Below are positions 19,465-28,561 of a stretch of DNA of 64,000 nt, one piece after another. This DNA comes from Pseudoglutamicibacter cumminsii (GTDB lineage: Bacteria > Actinomycetota > Actinomycetes > Actinomycetales > Micrococcaceae), in assembly GCF_003143995.1 (NCBI RefSeq), contig NZ_QFWG01000005.1, forward strand, positions 62,001 through 126,000, given 5' to 3'. A program made the translations under genes and the position numbers. The notes below the pieces were generated by a model. The model did no database searches and was not told where the DNA came from. It worked only from the letters and a program-made list of their open reading frames with translations. How positions within the stretch are numbered: position 1 is the stretch's first letter; every line of letters begins with the position of its first letter.

Positions 19465-21394
19465 CTCTCGCAACCCACACGCAACCGGTGCCTCAGCAAC
19501 AGGCGCCACTGCGGTCGGCACCGCAGCAATAGGCACCGACGTCATCGAACGCCGCGAACCGATCACCGGCCCAACAGAACAAGGCGACCGCTCGGCACGG
19601 AAGGTCGCCCGCTCAGGCTCGTGGTACTTCGCGGAATACCTCTTCCGCGGGATGCGCCGCTACATCGACGTGATCCTCGCGGACTCCGTCGGAACCCCGC
19701 TCATGTACCTCGTCACGCTGGGCGTGGGTCTCGGCGCGATCCTCACGAACAATCAAACGAGCTTCGACGGCGTCCCGTACATCACCTTCATCGCCGGTGC
19801 GCTCGCCGCAACCATGGCGGTCGGCATCGCGATGGAGGAAATGACTTTCCCCGTGATGGGCGGGTTCAAATGGAACCGCACCTATTACGGGCCGCAGGTC
19901 ACCCCGATCACGCCGCAGCAGATCGCTCGGGGTACGGTGATCGCGGTATCGATACGCGTGGTGGCGCAGACCGTCCTGTTGCTTTTGATCCTCGCGGCCT
20001 TCGGCGCCATTCACAGCCTGAGCTCTGTCTTGGTGATTGTGTTTTCAACGATCGCAGCACTTGCTTTCGGCTTGCCGTGCATGGCGTTCGCGGCCGGTAT
20101 TTTCCAGGAGCGCGGCCAATTCTCGGTCATCATCCGCTTCATCTTCATGCCGATGTTCCTGTTCTCGGGAACCTTCTACCCGCTCGAGCACCTGCCGATC
20201 TACCTGCAGTGGATCGGCTGGGTCTCACCCATCTGGCATGCGACCGAGCTGAACCGGTGGGCGATCTACGGGCACGAGGTTGAGCCGTGGATGTTCCCGG
20301 TCCACCTCGGCGTCATGATCGTGGTTGCGGTGATCGCGTTCCTGATCGCGCAGACTCGCTATTACCGCCGCTTGCGCGGTGAAAAGGTTAAGACTCGCGT
20401 ATGGGGTGCCCGCGCCGCCAAGAAGACGATGGCGAGCATGGCCCCCGCTGGCACCTCGGGTGAAGCAGGTGATCCGTACGCGGTCGGCTACGGAAGCCGA
20501 GGCGTCGGTTCCGACGGTGCCTATGAAGACTCCGCACCTTCCGCCGCGGCCGCTGCCCAGGCCCCGGGCGCAGCGCAAGCCGCGCTTTCGCGGGTCAGCA
20601 AGCCACGGCGTCGTTGGCTATCGAACCTGTATGGCCGCAACGCTAAAGCGGTCATGGAACGTTCGTGGATGGCGACCAAGAACTCGACGTGGATTGTGAT
20701 CGTAACCGGCTTTGCGGAGCCGGTGCTGTATTTGGCCTCGCTCGGTTTCGGCCTCGGCGTGGTCATCAGCGGGGTCGAAGGCCCAGGCGGGCAGACGATG
20801 AGCTACGCGGCGTACATCGCGCCGGGCTTGCTCGCGGTTTCAGCGATGAACGGTGCCCTCATGGACACTAACAACATGTTCTTCAAGCTGCGCTACGCGA
20901 AGCTCTACCGGGTCATGCTTAACACGTCGCTCGGTCCGATGGACGTTGCGATCGGCGAAATCACGATGGCGATGATCCGTGGGTTCATCTACTCGCTCGG
21001 TTTCTACCTCATCGCCGCGGCGGCGGGTCTTGTGGGGTGGGGCAGTGGACTGCTCATGATTCCGGCAGCGGTGCTCATAGCGTTCGGATTCGCGGCCGTG
21101 TTCATGGCCATCACCACGTGGTTCACACGCTTCCAACACCTCGACTGGCTCAACCTGGTCGTTCAGCCGCTGACCCTGTTCTCCGCGACCTTCTTCCCGC
21201 TGGACGTGTACCCGCAAGCCGTGCAGGCCGTCATCGCTTCGCTACCGCTGTGGCACGGCGTCGACCTGCTGCGCATGCTCGCGACCTCGACGTTCACCAT
21301 CGACATCCTCTGGCACGTGCTGTACTTCGTTGTCATGGCGGTTGCGGGACTGACGGTTGCGACGATGAGGTTCAAGAAGATGTTCCTCACCTAA
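19457..21394 (+). CDS. fused double ABC-2 permease
   Basis: The 645-residue protein contains two ABC-2 permease domains in one chain. The first spans about residues 55-300 (TPLMYLVTLGVGLGAI, FSGTFYPLEHLPIYLQWIGWVSPIWHATELNR) and the second about 390-645 (EPVLYLASLGFGLGVV, FSATFFPLDVYPQAVQAVIASLPLWHGVDLLR). The matching motifs show internal duplication. An Ala/Gly-rich linker of about 70 residues joins them. One such chain could replace the usual permease dimer. The TTG start at 19457 overlaps the ATPase stop and has GGGACGG upstream; no ATG or GTG is better placed. Confidence 0.88.
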   Translation: MTDSRNPHATGASATGATAVGTAAIGTDVIERREPITGPTEQGDRSARKVARSGSWYFAEYLFRGMRRYIDVILADSVGTPLMYLVTLGVGLGAILTNNQTSFDGVPYITFIAGALAATMAVGIAMEEMTFPVMGGFKWNRTYYGPQVTPITPQQIARGTVIAVSIRVVAQTVLLLLILAAFGAIHSLSSVLVIVFSTIAALAFGLPCMAFAAGIFQERGQFSVIIRFIFMPMFLFSGTFYPLEHLPIYLQWIGWVSPIWHATELNRWAIYGHEVEPWMFPVHLGVMIVVAVIAFLIAQTRYYRRLRGEKVKTRVWGARAAKKTMASMAPAGTSGEAGDPYAVGYGSRGVGSDGAYEDSAPSAAAAAQAPGAAQAALSRVSKPRRRWLSNLYGRNAKAVMERSWMATKNSTWIVIVTGFAEPVLYLASLGFGLGVVISGVEGPGGQTMSYAAYIAPGLLAVSAMNGALMDTNNMFFKLRYAKLYRVMLNTSLGPMDVAIGEITMAMIRGFIYSLGFYLIAAAAGLVGWGSGLLMIPAAVLIAFGFAAVFMAITTWFTRFQHLDWLNLVVQPLTLFSATFFPLDVYPQAVQAVIASLPLWHGVDLLRMLATSTFTIDILWHVLYFVVMAVAGLTVATMRFKKMFLT

Positions 21395-21448
21395 CAAGTG
21401 AGCTGGACACAACACGTGATCCGGGCCGTGCGCGGCTGAGGCATCTGG

Positions 21449-21454
21449 GATAAT
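21449..21454 (+). promoter_or_regulatory. extended -10 box, leaderless
   Basis: TG, one base, then GATAAT; the ATG at 21462 follows 7 nt later and no Shine-Dalgarno motif is present. Confidence 0.5.
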
Positions 21455-21461
21455 GGACACC

Positions 21462-22016
21462 ATGTCTGAACTCCCTTCGTCTAATAAACAGGCCAGCGCG
21501 CGCGCTCGTAACGTCGCTCGCCCGCTCGGCATGGCCTCCTGGATGATGGCCGTGCTGACGCTCGCGCTCATCGTCGCCATCATCTTCGCTGCGAACTCCA
21601 ACCAGGTTGTCGGCTGGATCGTCGTCATCATCACGGGCCTGTGGCTCTTGCTCGTGGCCGGTGTGTTCCTGACCTTGCGGGCCGGCGCGCGGGCAGTGGG
21701 CCGTCGCTGGGATAAAACGAACGCGAACCTCGCCGCGAAAATCTCGAACAACGCGAGCCCGGACAGCACCCGCCCTGGCGTGATCAGCGAAGCCGAAATG
21801 AACCACGAGATGAAGCTCGATCACTCGTTCAAGATCGTGCAGGTCCAGCACGGTGTGGTTATGGAGAACCTCGGCAAAGACGACGAACAAGCCAAAGATA
21901 TGGTCAACCGTGCGCTGGACACCATTAACATCACCGCGACGAACGCCCGCGACATGATTAAGCAGCGCCGCAAAGACCGCCACACCAGCACTGTCGAAGG
22001 CGAAATCATCGACTAA
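21462..22016 (+). CDS. hypothetical membrane protein
   Basis: This 184-residue protein is not recognised. It has a short charged N-terminus, two transmembrane helices (about residues 26-45 and 51-71) and a hydrophilic, probably cytoplasmic C-terminal part of about 110 residues (EAEMNHEMKLDHSFKIVQVQ, DMVNRALDTINITATNARDM) with helical character. The ATG at 21462 is chosen over an ATG 9 bases earlier, which overlaps the -10 box. Downstream xthA starts 83 bp later. No function can be assigned. Confidence 0.7.
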   Translation: MSELPSSNKQASARARNVARPLGMASWMMAVLTLALIVAIIFAANSNQVVGWIVVIITGLWLLLVAGVFLTLRAGARAVGRRWDKTNANLAAKISNNASPDSTRPGVISEAEMNHEMKLDHSFKIVQVQHGVVMENLGKDDEQAKDMVNRALDTINITATNARDMIKQRRKDRHTSTVEGEIID

Positions 22017-22099
22017 CCCTGGGCGGCCGAGCCCGCGCAGAGAACCAACCACATAGAACGAACCAAAGACTGAGAACCGATCAAGCTAAAGGTAATTGA

Positions 22100-22906
22100 G
22101 TGTCTGAGAACGCATTGCGAGTAGCATCCTTCAACGTCAACGGAATCCGCGCGGCAGCACGCCGGGGATTCGATGAGTGGCTCGAAGACCGTGGCGTCGA
22201 CATCCTCGCACTGCAAGAAGTGCGTGCGCAGGATTCAATCGTTCAGAAACACTTCGAAGGAAGCGACTGGCATGTCCTGCACGCAGAAGCAGCGGACAAG
22301 GGCCGCGCAGGCGTGCTCATCGCCTCCAAGCAGAAGCCAGACGCAACCCGCATCGGAATCGGGGAAGCCTACTTCGAAACCTCTGGCCGTTGGGTCGAAG
22401 CCGACTACACCATCAACGGCCGCAAGCTGACCGTCGTCTCCGCATACGTGCACTCCGGCGAAGTAGATACCCCGCGTCAGGACGATAAATACAAGTTCCT
22501 CGACACGATGCTCGTGCGCATGCCGGAACTTGCAAAGCATGCAGACGACGTGCTGATCGTCGGTGATCTCAACGTGGGCCACACCGAACTTGACATCAAG
22601 AACTGGAAGGGCAACGTCAAGAACGCAGGCTTCCTCCCGGAAGAGCGTGCCTACTTCGACAAGTTCTTCGGCGAGATCGGCTACAAGGACGTCGCCCGCG
22701 AACTCGCAGGGGATGTGCCAGGCCCCTACACGTGGTGGTCCTACCGCGGAAAGGCCTTCGACAACGACGCCGGCTGGCGCATCGACTACCACATGGCCAC
22801 CCCAGACCTCGCCGCCCGCGCCATCCAGGCGACAGTCGACCGCGCCGAATCCTACGACAAGCGAGTATCAGACCACTCGGCGCTCGTCATCGACTACCGC
22901 ATCTAG
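22100..22906 (+). CDS. xthA: exodeoxyribonuclease III / AP endonuclease
   Basis: The 268-aa enzyme of the exonuclease III (EEP) family acts in base-excision repair, cutting at abasic sites. Key motifs are RVASFNVNGIRAAARRG (about 6-22), the metal Glu in DILALQEVR, VVSAYVHSG, the IVGDLNVGHTELDIKN active-site loop, RIDYHMATP and the terminal SDHSALVIDY with the catalytic Asp-His. The GTG start at 22100 has AAAGG about 7 nt upstream. trpS follows 33 bp later with its own ribosome binding site, probably on the same mRNA. Confidence 0.93.
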   Translation: MSENALRVASFNVNGIRAAARRGFDEWLEDRGVDILALQEVRAQDSIVQKHFEGSDWHVLHAEAADKGRAGVLIASKQKPDATRIGIGEAYFETSGRWVEADYTINGRKLTVVSAYVHSGEVDTPRQDDKYKFLDTMLVRMPELAKHADDVLIVGDLNVGHTELDIKNWKGNVKNAGFLPEERAYFDKFFGEIGYKDVARELAGDVPGPYTWWSYRGKAFDNDAGWRIDYHMATPDLAARAIQATVDRAESYDKRVSDHSALVIDYRI

Positions 22907-22939
22907 CTCACATACCACCTGAAGGACACCAGCATCACC

Positions 22940-23986
22940 ATGAGCACCGAAATCGAAACCCCGAAGGAAACAGCTCACCGCCCACGCATCCTCTCCGGAA
23001 TGCAGCCTTCCGCGGACTCCCTGCATCTCGGAAACTACCTGGGTGCGCTCGTGCAGTTCGTGAAGCTTCAACACGATGCCGACGCGTTCTACTTTGTGCC
23101 GGACCTGCACTCGATCACGTCCCCAGACGGCTCGACCAACCTCGCGCAGCGCACCCGCACGACCGCCGCGCAGTACATCGCGGGTGGCGTCGACGTCGAC
23201 AAAGCGACGCTGTTCATTCAGTCCCACATTCCAGAGCACGCCGAGCTTAACTGGGTTCTGCAGTGCCTCACCGGCTTCGGCGAGGCATCCCGCATGACCC
23301 AGTTCAAGGACAAGTCGAGCCGCTACGGGGCCGACTCGACCAACGTGGGCCTGTTTACCTACCCATCGCTCATGGCGGCCGACATCCTGCTTTACAAGGC
23401 GGATCAAGTGCCGGTCGGGGACGACCAGACCCAGCACGTCGAACTGACCCGCACCCTCGCACAACGCTTCAACCACCGCTTCGGTGAGGTGTTCGTGATT
23501 CCTAAGGCCGTCAACCCGCCAAACGGTGCCCGCATCTACGACCTGCAGGACCCGACCTCCAAGATGTCCAAGTCCGGCGAATCACCTAACGGCCGCATCG
23601 ACATCCTCGATGCGCCAAAGACGATCGCCAAGCGCATCAAGTCCGCAGTGACGGACAATGGCACCGAGATCTCCTTCGACCGCGAGACCAAGCCGGGCGT
23701 ATCCAACCTGCTTTCGATCCTCTCCGCGGTAACTGACAAGCCAATCGACGCGCTTGTGGCCGAGTACGAAGGCAAGATGTACGGCCATCTCAAGGTAGAC
23801 GTTGCCGACGCCGTGGTCGCGGCCCTCGAGCCGGTCCGCGACCGCACGCTCGAGCTGCTCGATGACCCTGCCGAACTGGACCGCTTGCTCGCCGTTGGCG
23901 CGGCGAAGGCCCGCGCGGTTGCACAAGAGACCCTCAAAGAGGTGTACGACGCGGTCGGCTTCCTGCCTCCTGCACGCTTGTCCTAA
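22940..23986 (+). CDS. trpS: tryptophanyl-tRNA synthetase
   Basis: The 348-residue class Ic synthetase charges tRNA-Trp. The HIGH-like motif reads [14 protein letters not shown] and the KMSKS motif [15 protein letters not shown] (about 197-211), both intact. RILSGMQPS at the N-terminus is typical. GAAGGA lies about 11 nt before the ATG. It is the last gene of the xthA-trpS unit and is followed by a strong intrinsic terminator at 24025-24053. Confidence 0.96.
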   Translation: MSTEIETPKETAHRPRILSGMQPSADSLHLGNYLGALVQFVKLQHDADAFYFVPDLHSITSPDGSTNLAQRTRTTAAQYIAGGVDVDKATLFIQSHIPEHAELNWVLQCLTGFGEASRMTQFKDKSSRYGADSTNVGLFTYPSLMAADILLYKADQVPVGDDQTQHVELTRTLAQRFNHRFGEVFVIPKAVNPPNGARIYDLQDPTSKMSKSGESPNGRIDILDAPKTIAKRIKSAVTDNGTEISFDRETKPGVSNLLSILSAVTDKPIDALVAEYEGKMYGHLKVDVADAVVAALEPVRDRTLELLDDPAELDRLLAVGAAKARAVAQETLKEVYDAVGFLPPARLS

Positions 23987-24024
23987 GAACCTCAAGCCCG
24001 CCTCAAATGAAGCCACGGCGCAAT

Positions 24025-24060
24025 CTGGAGCCCAGCATTTCGCTGGGCTCCAGCTTCTTT
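24025..24060 (+). terminator. intrinsic terminator after trpS
   Basis: A 12-bp stem (CTGGAGCCCAGC, 24025-24036, with its complement at 24042-24053), a five-base loop, then CTTCTTT. Confidence 0.9.
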
Positions 24061-24086
24061 TATGGGCTGCGCGGTAAGGTTCAAGT

Positions 24087-24698
24087 ATGGGAACCGAACG
24101 CAACGAGCACGGCGCGACCCAGGACGGATCAACAGAGCGCGGAGCAACACAGGACGGAGCAGCGCAGGGGAGCATCCGCCTTCCTGGGGCGAGCCAGTCC
24201 TTTCTCGGCATCGTGATCCCAGTTGAGGGCGAGTACGCCCGCAAGGTTTCGCAAACCCGCGCTGCAACGGGCGATCCGTTCGCCTACATCCCTCCGCACA
24301 TCACGCTAATGTCAGGCGTACCGTTGACTGACCCTGCGGAAGCGATTGCTCACGTCCGGAACGTTGTGTCAGCGTTTTCGTCATTCCCGATTCGTTTCGC
24401 GGGAACCGACACGTTCTACCCGGTTTCACCCGTGACCTATCTCCGTGTGGTGGAGGGGGAGCGGGAACTCACCGAGCTACATGAACGCCTGCATGCCGGC
24501 CCGCTCGATTCGAAACCGGCGTTCCCTTTCGTGCCACATCTCACCCTGGCGCAGGAGATCGCGCCTGAGCGTCTTGCCGAGGTGCGCCGGGAGTGGGAGG
24601 ACGTCTCGTTCAATATGGCGGCGCACAGCGTCACGGTGCATGTGGGGGACGGCGCGGGGGCTTGGACTCAGATCGAAGAGCTCGTTTTCAACGGCTGA
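24087..24698 (+). CDS. 2'-5' RNA ligase / cyclic phosphodiesterase superfamily protein
   Basis: The 203-aa protein has the two HxT motifs of the 2H phosphoesterase superfamily, YIPPHITLM (about 69-77) and FVPHLTLAQ (about 150-158), at the spacing of LigT/ThpR-like proteins. Such proteins act on 2'-5' or cyclic phosphodiester bonds in RNA or nucleotides; the substrate is unknown. The first roughly 30 residues contain a 10-residue duplication (GATQDGSTER, GATQDGAAQG) before the fold begins at SFLGIVIP. AAGG lies about 7 nt before the ATG. Degenerate copies of its 3' end follow, then a terminator shared with sdhB. Confidence 0.85.
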   Translation: MGTERNEHGATQDGSTERGATQDGAAQGSIRLPGASQSFLGIVIPVEGEYARKVSQTRAATGDPFAYIPPHITLMSGVPLTDPAEAIAHVRNVVSAFSSFPIRFAGTDTFYPVSPVTYLRVVEGERELTELHERLHAGPLDSKPAFPFVPHLTLAQEIAPERLAEVRREWEDVSFNMAAHSVTVHVGDGAGAWTQIEELVFNG

Positions 24699-24757
24699 TC
24701 CGCCGACGCTGTATCGTCCAACACTGTTAGACGTTTGCCAACACTGTTAAACGTGTG
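24689..24757 (+). repeat. four degenerate copies of the RNA-ligase gene end
   Basis: CAACGGCTGA (gene end, 24689-24698) is followed by CGACGCTGTA (24704-24713) and then two 20-bp copies at 24718-24737 and 24738-24757, which agree at 18 of 20 bases (CCAACACTGTTA...). The last two carry TAG and TAA. Confidence 0.7.
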
Positions 24758-24795
24758 TGGGCCGGAAAGGGACATTCCCTTTCCGGCCCACACAC
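24753..24795. terminator. bidirectional terminator between RNA-ligase gene and sdhB
   Basis: A perfect 20-bp stem (GTGTGTGGGCCGGAAAGGGA, 24753-24772, with its complement at 24776-24795) and a CAT loop lie between convergent genes. No long T run is seen. Confidence 0.85.
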
Positions 24796-24833
24796 ATGCG
24801 AGGGGCTAAGCCCTACACGGCCATGCCGTCACC

Positions 24834-25610
24834 TTAGACGGTGCGGTTCAGGATCGCGCGCTTGACCTCAGCGATGGCCTTGGTCACCTGGATGCCACGT
24901 GGGCATGCCTCGGTGCAGTTGAAGGTCGTGCGGCAGCGCCATACGCCTTCCTTGTCGTTGAGGACCTCAAGACGCATGTCGCCGGCCTCGTCACGCGAGT
25001 CGAAGATGAAGCGGTGAGCGTTCACAACGGCCGCTGGGCCGAAGTACTGGCCGTCGGTCCAGAAGATCGGGCACGACGTGGTGCATGCTGCACACAGGAT
25101 GCACTTGGTGGTGTCATCGAAGCGTGCACGCTCTTCCTGGGACTGCAGGCGCTCACGGGTTGGAGCGTTGCCCTTGGTCACGAGGAAGGGCATGACCTCA
25201 CGGTAGGACTGGAAGAACGGTTCCATGTCCACGATAAGGTCCTTCTCGACTGGAAGGCCCTTGATTGGCTCAACGGTGATTGGCTTGGAGGTGTCCAAAT
25301 CCTTGAGCAGGGTCTTGCATGCCAAGCGGTTGCGGCCGTTGATGCGCATAGCGTCGGAGCCGCAAATGCCGTGGGCGCAGGAACGACGGAACGAAAGCGA
25401 ACCGTCCTGATCCCACTTAGCCTGGTGTAGGGCATCCAGGACACGGTCGGTGCCGTACATGGTCAGCTTGAACTCGTCCCAGTGGGCCTCGTCGGAGACC
25501 TCTGGGTTGAAGCGGCGGACCTTCAGGGTGATATCGAACTGTTCGATTTCGCCGGACTCGGAGCCAGCAACCTCAATCTTGGATGCTGGTTCAGCAACGT
25601 TGGTAGACAT
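24834..25610 (-). CDS. sdhB: succinate dehydrogenase iron-sulfur subunit
   Basis: SdhB (258 aa) links the flavin subunit to the membrane anchors of complex II. The 2Fe-2S ligands are in SCAHGICGSDAMRINGRNRLAC (about 71-92), with Asp replacing one Cys as in E. coli. The 4Fe-4S and 3Fe-4S clusters are bound by CILCAACTTSCP and FNCTEACPRG plus an upstream Cys. The ATG overlaps the sdhA stop (TGATG), which implies translational coupling. It is the last gene of sdhCDAB and ends before the terminator at 24753-24795. Confidence 0.97.
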   Translation of the reverse strand: MSTNVAEPASKIEVAGSESGEIEQFDITLKVRRFNPEVSDEAHWDEFKLTMYGTDRVLDALHQAKWDQDGSLSFRRSCAHGICGSDAMRINGRNRLACKTLLKDLDTSKPITVEPIKGLPVEKDLIVDMEPFFQSYREVMPFLVTKGNAPTRERLQSQEERARFDDTTKCILCAACTTSCPIFWTDGQYFGPAAVVNAHRFIFDSRDEAGDMRLEVLNDKEGVWRCRTTFNCTEACPRGIQVTKAIAEVKRAILNRTV

Positions 25611-27397
25611 CAGTACTTACGCTCCATCGGTTCGTAGCGGGTGAAGACAACCGGCTTGGTTTCGAAACGCAGGCCGCGAGTGCCGTCGATGTTGGCGGAC
25701 TCGTCCTTGTAGATCATGGAGTGCTTCATGAAGTTCTCATCGTCACGGTTCGGGTAGTCCTCGTGGTAGTGGCCACCGCGGGACTCGTGACGGTGCATAG
25801 CAGCAACGGTCATGACCTCTGCAAGGTCGAGCAGGAAACCGAGCTCGATGGCTTCGAGCAGGTCCAGGTTGAAGCGCTTGCCCTTGTCCTGGATACCAAC
25901 CGACTTGTAACGCTCACGCAGCGCCTCGATGTCATCGAGGGCCTGCTTCATGGAAGCCTCGGAACGGAACACCTGCATGTTGGTGTCCATGGTCTGCTGC
26001 AGTTCGGCACGGATGTGCGCAACGCGCTCTGGGCCGTCGTTGTGCAGAGCGTGGTTGACCTGCTCTTCGACGAACGCGGTTGGGTTCTCCGGAACAGCAA
26101 CGAACTCAGCGTTACGCGCGTATTCAGCGGCGTTGATGCCGGAGCGCTTACCGAAGACGTTGATGTCCAGAAGCGAGTTGGTGCCCAGACGGTTCGAGCC
26201 GTGAACGGAAACGCACGCGACCTCACCGGCAGCGTACAGGCCAGGCACGATCGTGTCGTTGTCCTGGAGGACCTCACCCTTCACGTTGGTTGGGATACCA
26301 CCCATGATGTAGTGAGCGGTCGGGAAGACCGGAACAGGCTCGGTGTATGGCTCGACACCCAGGTAGGTGCGTGCGAATTCGGTGATGTCCGGGAGCTTCT
26401 CGTCGATGTGGGAAGGCTCGAGGTGGGTGAGGTCGAGGAGGACGTAGTCCTTCTTCGGGCCAGCACCGCGACCTTCGCGGACTTCCTGAGCCATCGAACG
26501 TGCCACGATGTCACGTGGCGCGAGGTCCTTAATGGTTGGTGCGTAGCGCTCCATGAAGCGCTCACCGTCGCCGTTACGCAGGACGCCACCTTCACCACGA
26601 GCAGCCTCGGAGAGGAGGATGCCGAGGCCAGCGAGGCCGGTCGGGTGGAACTGGACGAACTCCATGTCCTCGAGTGGCAGGCCTGCGCGGAACGCGATCG
26701 CCATGCCGTCACCCGTGAGGGTGTGAGCGTTCGAGGTGGTCTTGAAGATCTTGCCTGCGCCACCGGTTGCGAAGACAACCGACTTAGCCTGGAAGACCTC
26801 GATCTCGCCGGTTGCGAGGTCATAGGTCACGACGCCGGCAACGCGCTTCTGCTTGTACGGGGTGCCGTCTTCGCGGGTCGCGTCCTCTTCCGTGAGGAGC
26901 AGGTCGAGAACGTAGACCTCGTTGAAGAACTCAACGTTGTGCTTGACGCAGTTTTGGTAGAGGGTCTGCAGAATCATGTGACCCGTGCGGTCTGCTGCGT
27001 AGCAAGCGCGGCGGACAGGGGCCTTACCGTGGTCGCGGGTGTGGCCACCGAAGCGACGCTGGTCAATCTTGCCTTCTGGGGTTCGGTTGAACGGGAGACC
27101 CATCTGCTCGAGGTCGATCACCGCGTCGATGGCTTCCTTAGCCATGATCTCCGCGGCGTCCTGGTCAACGAGGTAGTCGCCACCCTTAATGGTGTCGAAC
27201 GTGTGCCATTCCCAGTTGTCCTCTTCAACGTTGGCGAGTGCCGCGCACATACCGCCCTGCGCTGCACCGGTGTGAGAACGAGTTGGGTAGAGCTTAGTCA
27301 AGACCGCGGTGCGTGCACGCTGACCTGCCTCGATGGCAGCGCGCATGCCGGCGCCGCCGGCACCGACGATCACGACGTCGTACTGATGTACCTGCAT
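25610..27397 (-). CDS. sdhA: succinate dehydrogenase flavoprotein subunit
   Basis: SdhA (595 aa) oxidises succinate to fumarate with covalently bound FAD. The FAD Rossmann motif VVIVGAGGAGMRAAIE lies at about 8-23. The His that carries FAD is in RSHTGAAQGGM (about 40-50), and the active-site HPTG, RGEGG, GxSR-like RSMAQEVREGRG and GSNRLGTNSLLD (about 400) motifs are intact. AAAGGAAAA precedes the ATG by about 6 nt. It lies 34 bp after sdhD. Strong C-ending codon bias fits a highly expressed respiratory gene. Confidence 0.98.
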   Translation of the reverse strand: MQVHQYDVVIVGAGGAGMRAAIEAGQRARTAVLTKLYPTRSHTGAAQGGMCAALANVEEDNWEWHTFDTIKGGDYLVDQDAAEIMAKEAIDAVIDLEQMGLPFNRTPEGKIDQRRFGGHTRDHGKAPVRRACYAADRTGHMILQTLYQNCVKHNVEFFNEVYVLDLLLTEEDATREDGTPYKQKRVAGVVTYDLATGEIEVFQAKSVVFATGGAGKIFKTTSNAHTLTGDGMAIAFRAGLPLEDMEFVQFHPTGLAGLGILLSEAARGEGGVLRNGDGERFMERYAPTIKDLAPRDIVARSMAQEVREGRGAGPKKDYVLLDLTHLEPSHIDEKLPDITEFARTYLGVEPYTEPVPVFPTAHYIMGGIPTNVKGEVLQDNDTIVPGLYAAGEVACVSVHGSNRLGTNSLLDINVFGKRSGINAAEYARNAEFVAVPENPTAFVEEQVNHALHNDGPERVAHIRAELQQTMDTNMQVFRSEASMKQALDDIEALRERYKSVGIQDKGKRFNLDLLEAIELGFLLDLAEVMTVAAMHRHESRGGHYHEDYPNRDDENFMKHSMIYKDESANIDGTRGLRFETKPVVFTRYEPMERKY

Positions 27398-27431
27398 TCG
27401 TGTTTTCCTTTTCGAAACGTCAGGGGGCTAC

Positions 27432-27884
27432 TCAGGCGCCACACACGGCGAGAGTCGAGCCAGGGATGCATGGGTCAAAGGTGAAAATGACCATGGTGCC
27501 GAGAATCACGGTGAAGATCGATGCGATGTAGAGGATCGTCTTGAGCCAGAAACGGGTGCGATCCTTCTCAGCGTAGTCATTGATGATGGTGCGAACACCG
27601 TTGGTGCCATGCAGCATTGCCAGCCACAGCATCGTCAGATCCCAGAACTGCCACAGTGGGTTAGCCCACTTACCGGCAACGAAACCGAAATTGATAGCTG
27701 CGACGCCGTCGCCCACCAGCAGGTTGGTGATGAGGTGGCCGAAGATCAGAACGATCAAGACCACGCCAGAGAAGCGCATGAACAGCCATGTCATCATCTC
27801 GAAGTTGTTGCGGGACTTACGTGACCGGTTGTACTTCGGGTCAATCCGTGGGGAACGGGGAGCTTCAATCTGTGCAGTAGCCAT
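27432..27884 (-). CDS. sdhD: succinate dehydrogenase hydrophobic membrane anchor
   Basis: A 150-aa anchor subunit with three membrane helices (about 37-55, 75-95, 115-135). A haem/quinone-region signature is visible in LAMLHGTNGVRTIINDY. It forms cytochrome b556 with SdhC and passes electrons to menaquinone. It is separated from sdhC by 2 bp and followed by sdhA after 34 bp. Confidence 0.92.
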   Translation of the reverse strand: MATAQIEAPRSPRIDPKYNRSRKSRNNFEMMTWLFMRFSGVVLIVLIFGHLITNLLVGDGVAAINFGFVAGKWANPLWQFWDLTMLWLAMLHGTNGVRTIINDYAEKDRTRFWLKTILYIASIFTVILGTMVIFTFDPCIPGSTLAVCGA

Positions 27885-27886
27885 GA

Positions 27887-28279
27887 TTAGTTACCCCCAA
27901 AGAAGTGGCTGAACACGAGAGTCAAGTGGCGGGCGCCGAATGCGGCGACGGTCACGACCCAGAGGACAATGACGCCCCAGAAGAGGCCGCGCTGAATCTT
28001 GGTGCCCTGCTTGAGGAAGTCAACCAAGATCAAGCGGACACCGTTGAAGGCGTGGAACACGATAGCGGCAACGAGTGCGAACTCGGCGATCGCCATGATC
28101 GGGTTCTTGTACGCGCCAATCACGGCGTCGTATGCGCCTGGGTCAATGCGAACCAGGGCGGTGTCCAGAACGTGGACGAGCAAAAAGAAGAAAATAACGA
28201 CACCGGTAACGCGGTGTCCCACCCACGACCACATGCCTTCACGGCCGCGGTACAGGGTGCCAGAAGATGTCTTCGACAC
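27887..28279 (-). CDS. sdhC: succinate dehydrogenase cytochrome b556 subunit
   Basis: This 130-residue membrane anchor has the SdhC signature WSWVGHRVTGVVIFFFLLVHVLDT, where the S, HR and second His are the usual quinone and haem contacts, and three helices. A GTG at 28324 would give a longer protein. However, GGAGGT at 28286-28291 stands 6 nt before the GTG at 28277-28279, which decides the start as MSKTSSGTLYRGREGMW. It is the first gene of sdhCDAB. The promoter must lie in the 282-bp divergent gap to manC; TAGGCT and TAGATA in 28353-28365 (minus strand) are candidate -10 boxes. Confidence 0.92.
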   Translation of the reverse strand: MSKTSSGTLYRGREGMWSWVGHRVTGVVIFFFLLVHVLDTALVRIDPGAYDAVIGAYKNPIMAIAEFALVAAIVFHAFNGVRLILVDFLKQGTKIQRGLFWGVIVLWVVTVAAFGARHLTLVFSHFFGGN

Positions 28280-28548
28280 TGATCTACCTCCAAGACCACC
28301 GGGCGTATGTGCCACTTTGGGCACAATTTCGGGTGCGCGCCGATGTCAGCGTTCCTATCTAGCCTAATGCACTTTGAGTTCGCTTGCCGCGTAGCTAGCC
28401 AAGAGTGTGACCTGTGCCGCACAAATGCGTTGGTTGCTCTCGGGGTCAACGTCATCTGGCTGAAATACGCACGCTAAAGCTTTCTTAATAGAGTGTGGGC
28501 AGCCGTGAAACGGGGGCACGTGTGTCAGGGCAGGCAGGTGTTCTCGGG

Positions 28549-28554
28549 TAGGGT
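28549..28554 (+). promoter_or_regulatory. -10-like box before manC
   Basis: TAGGGT lies 7 nt before the manC ATG, as at other leaderless genes here. The AGGG within it could instead be a poor ribosome binding site, so this is one of the weaker cases. Confidence 0.3.
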
Positions 28555-28561
28555 GAATCAA

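Noticed and set aside
25721-27484. Open frame of nearly 590 codons opposite sdhA
   Set aside because: It is a shadow of strongly biased sdhA codons; its composition is Val/Glu/Leu/Arg-rich with no recognisable domain.
28280-28324. GTG at 28324 as sdhC start
   Set aside because: It has no ribosome binding site, while GGAGGT lies 6 nt before the GTG at 28277-28279.
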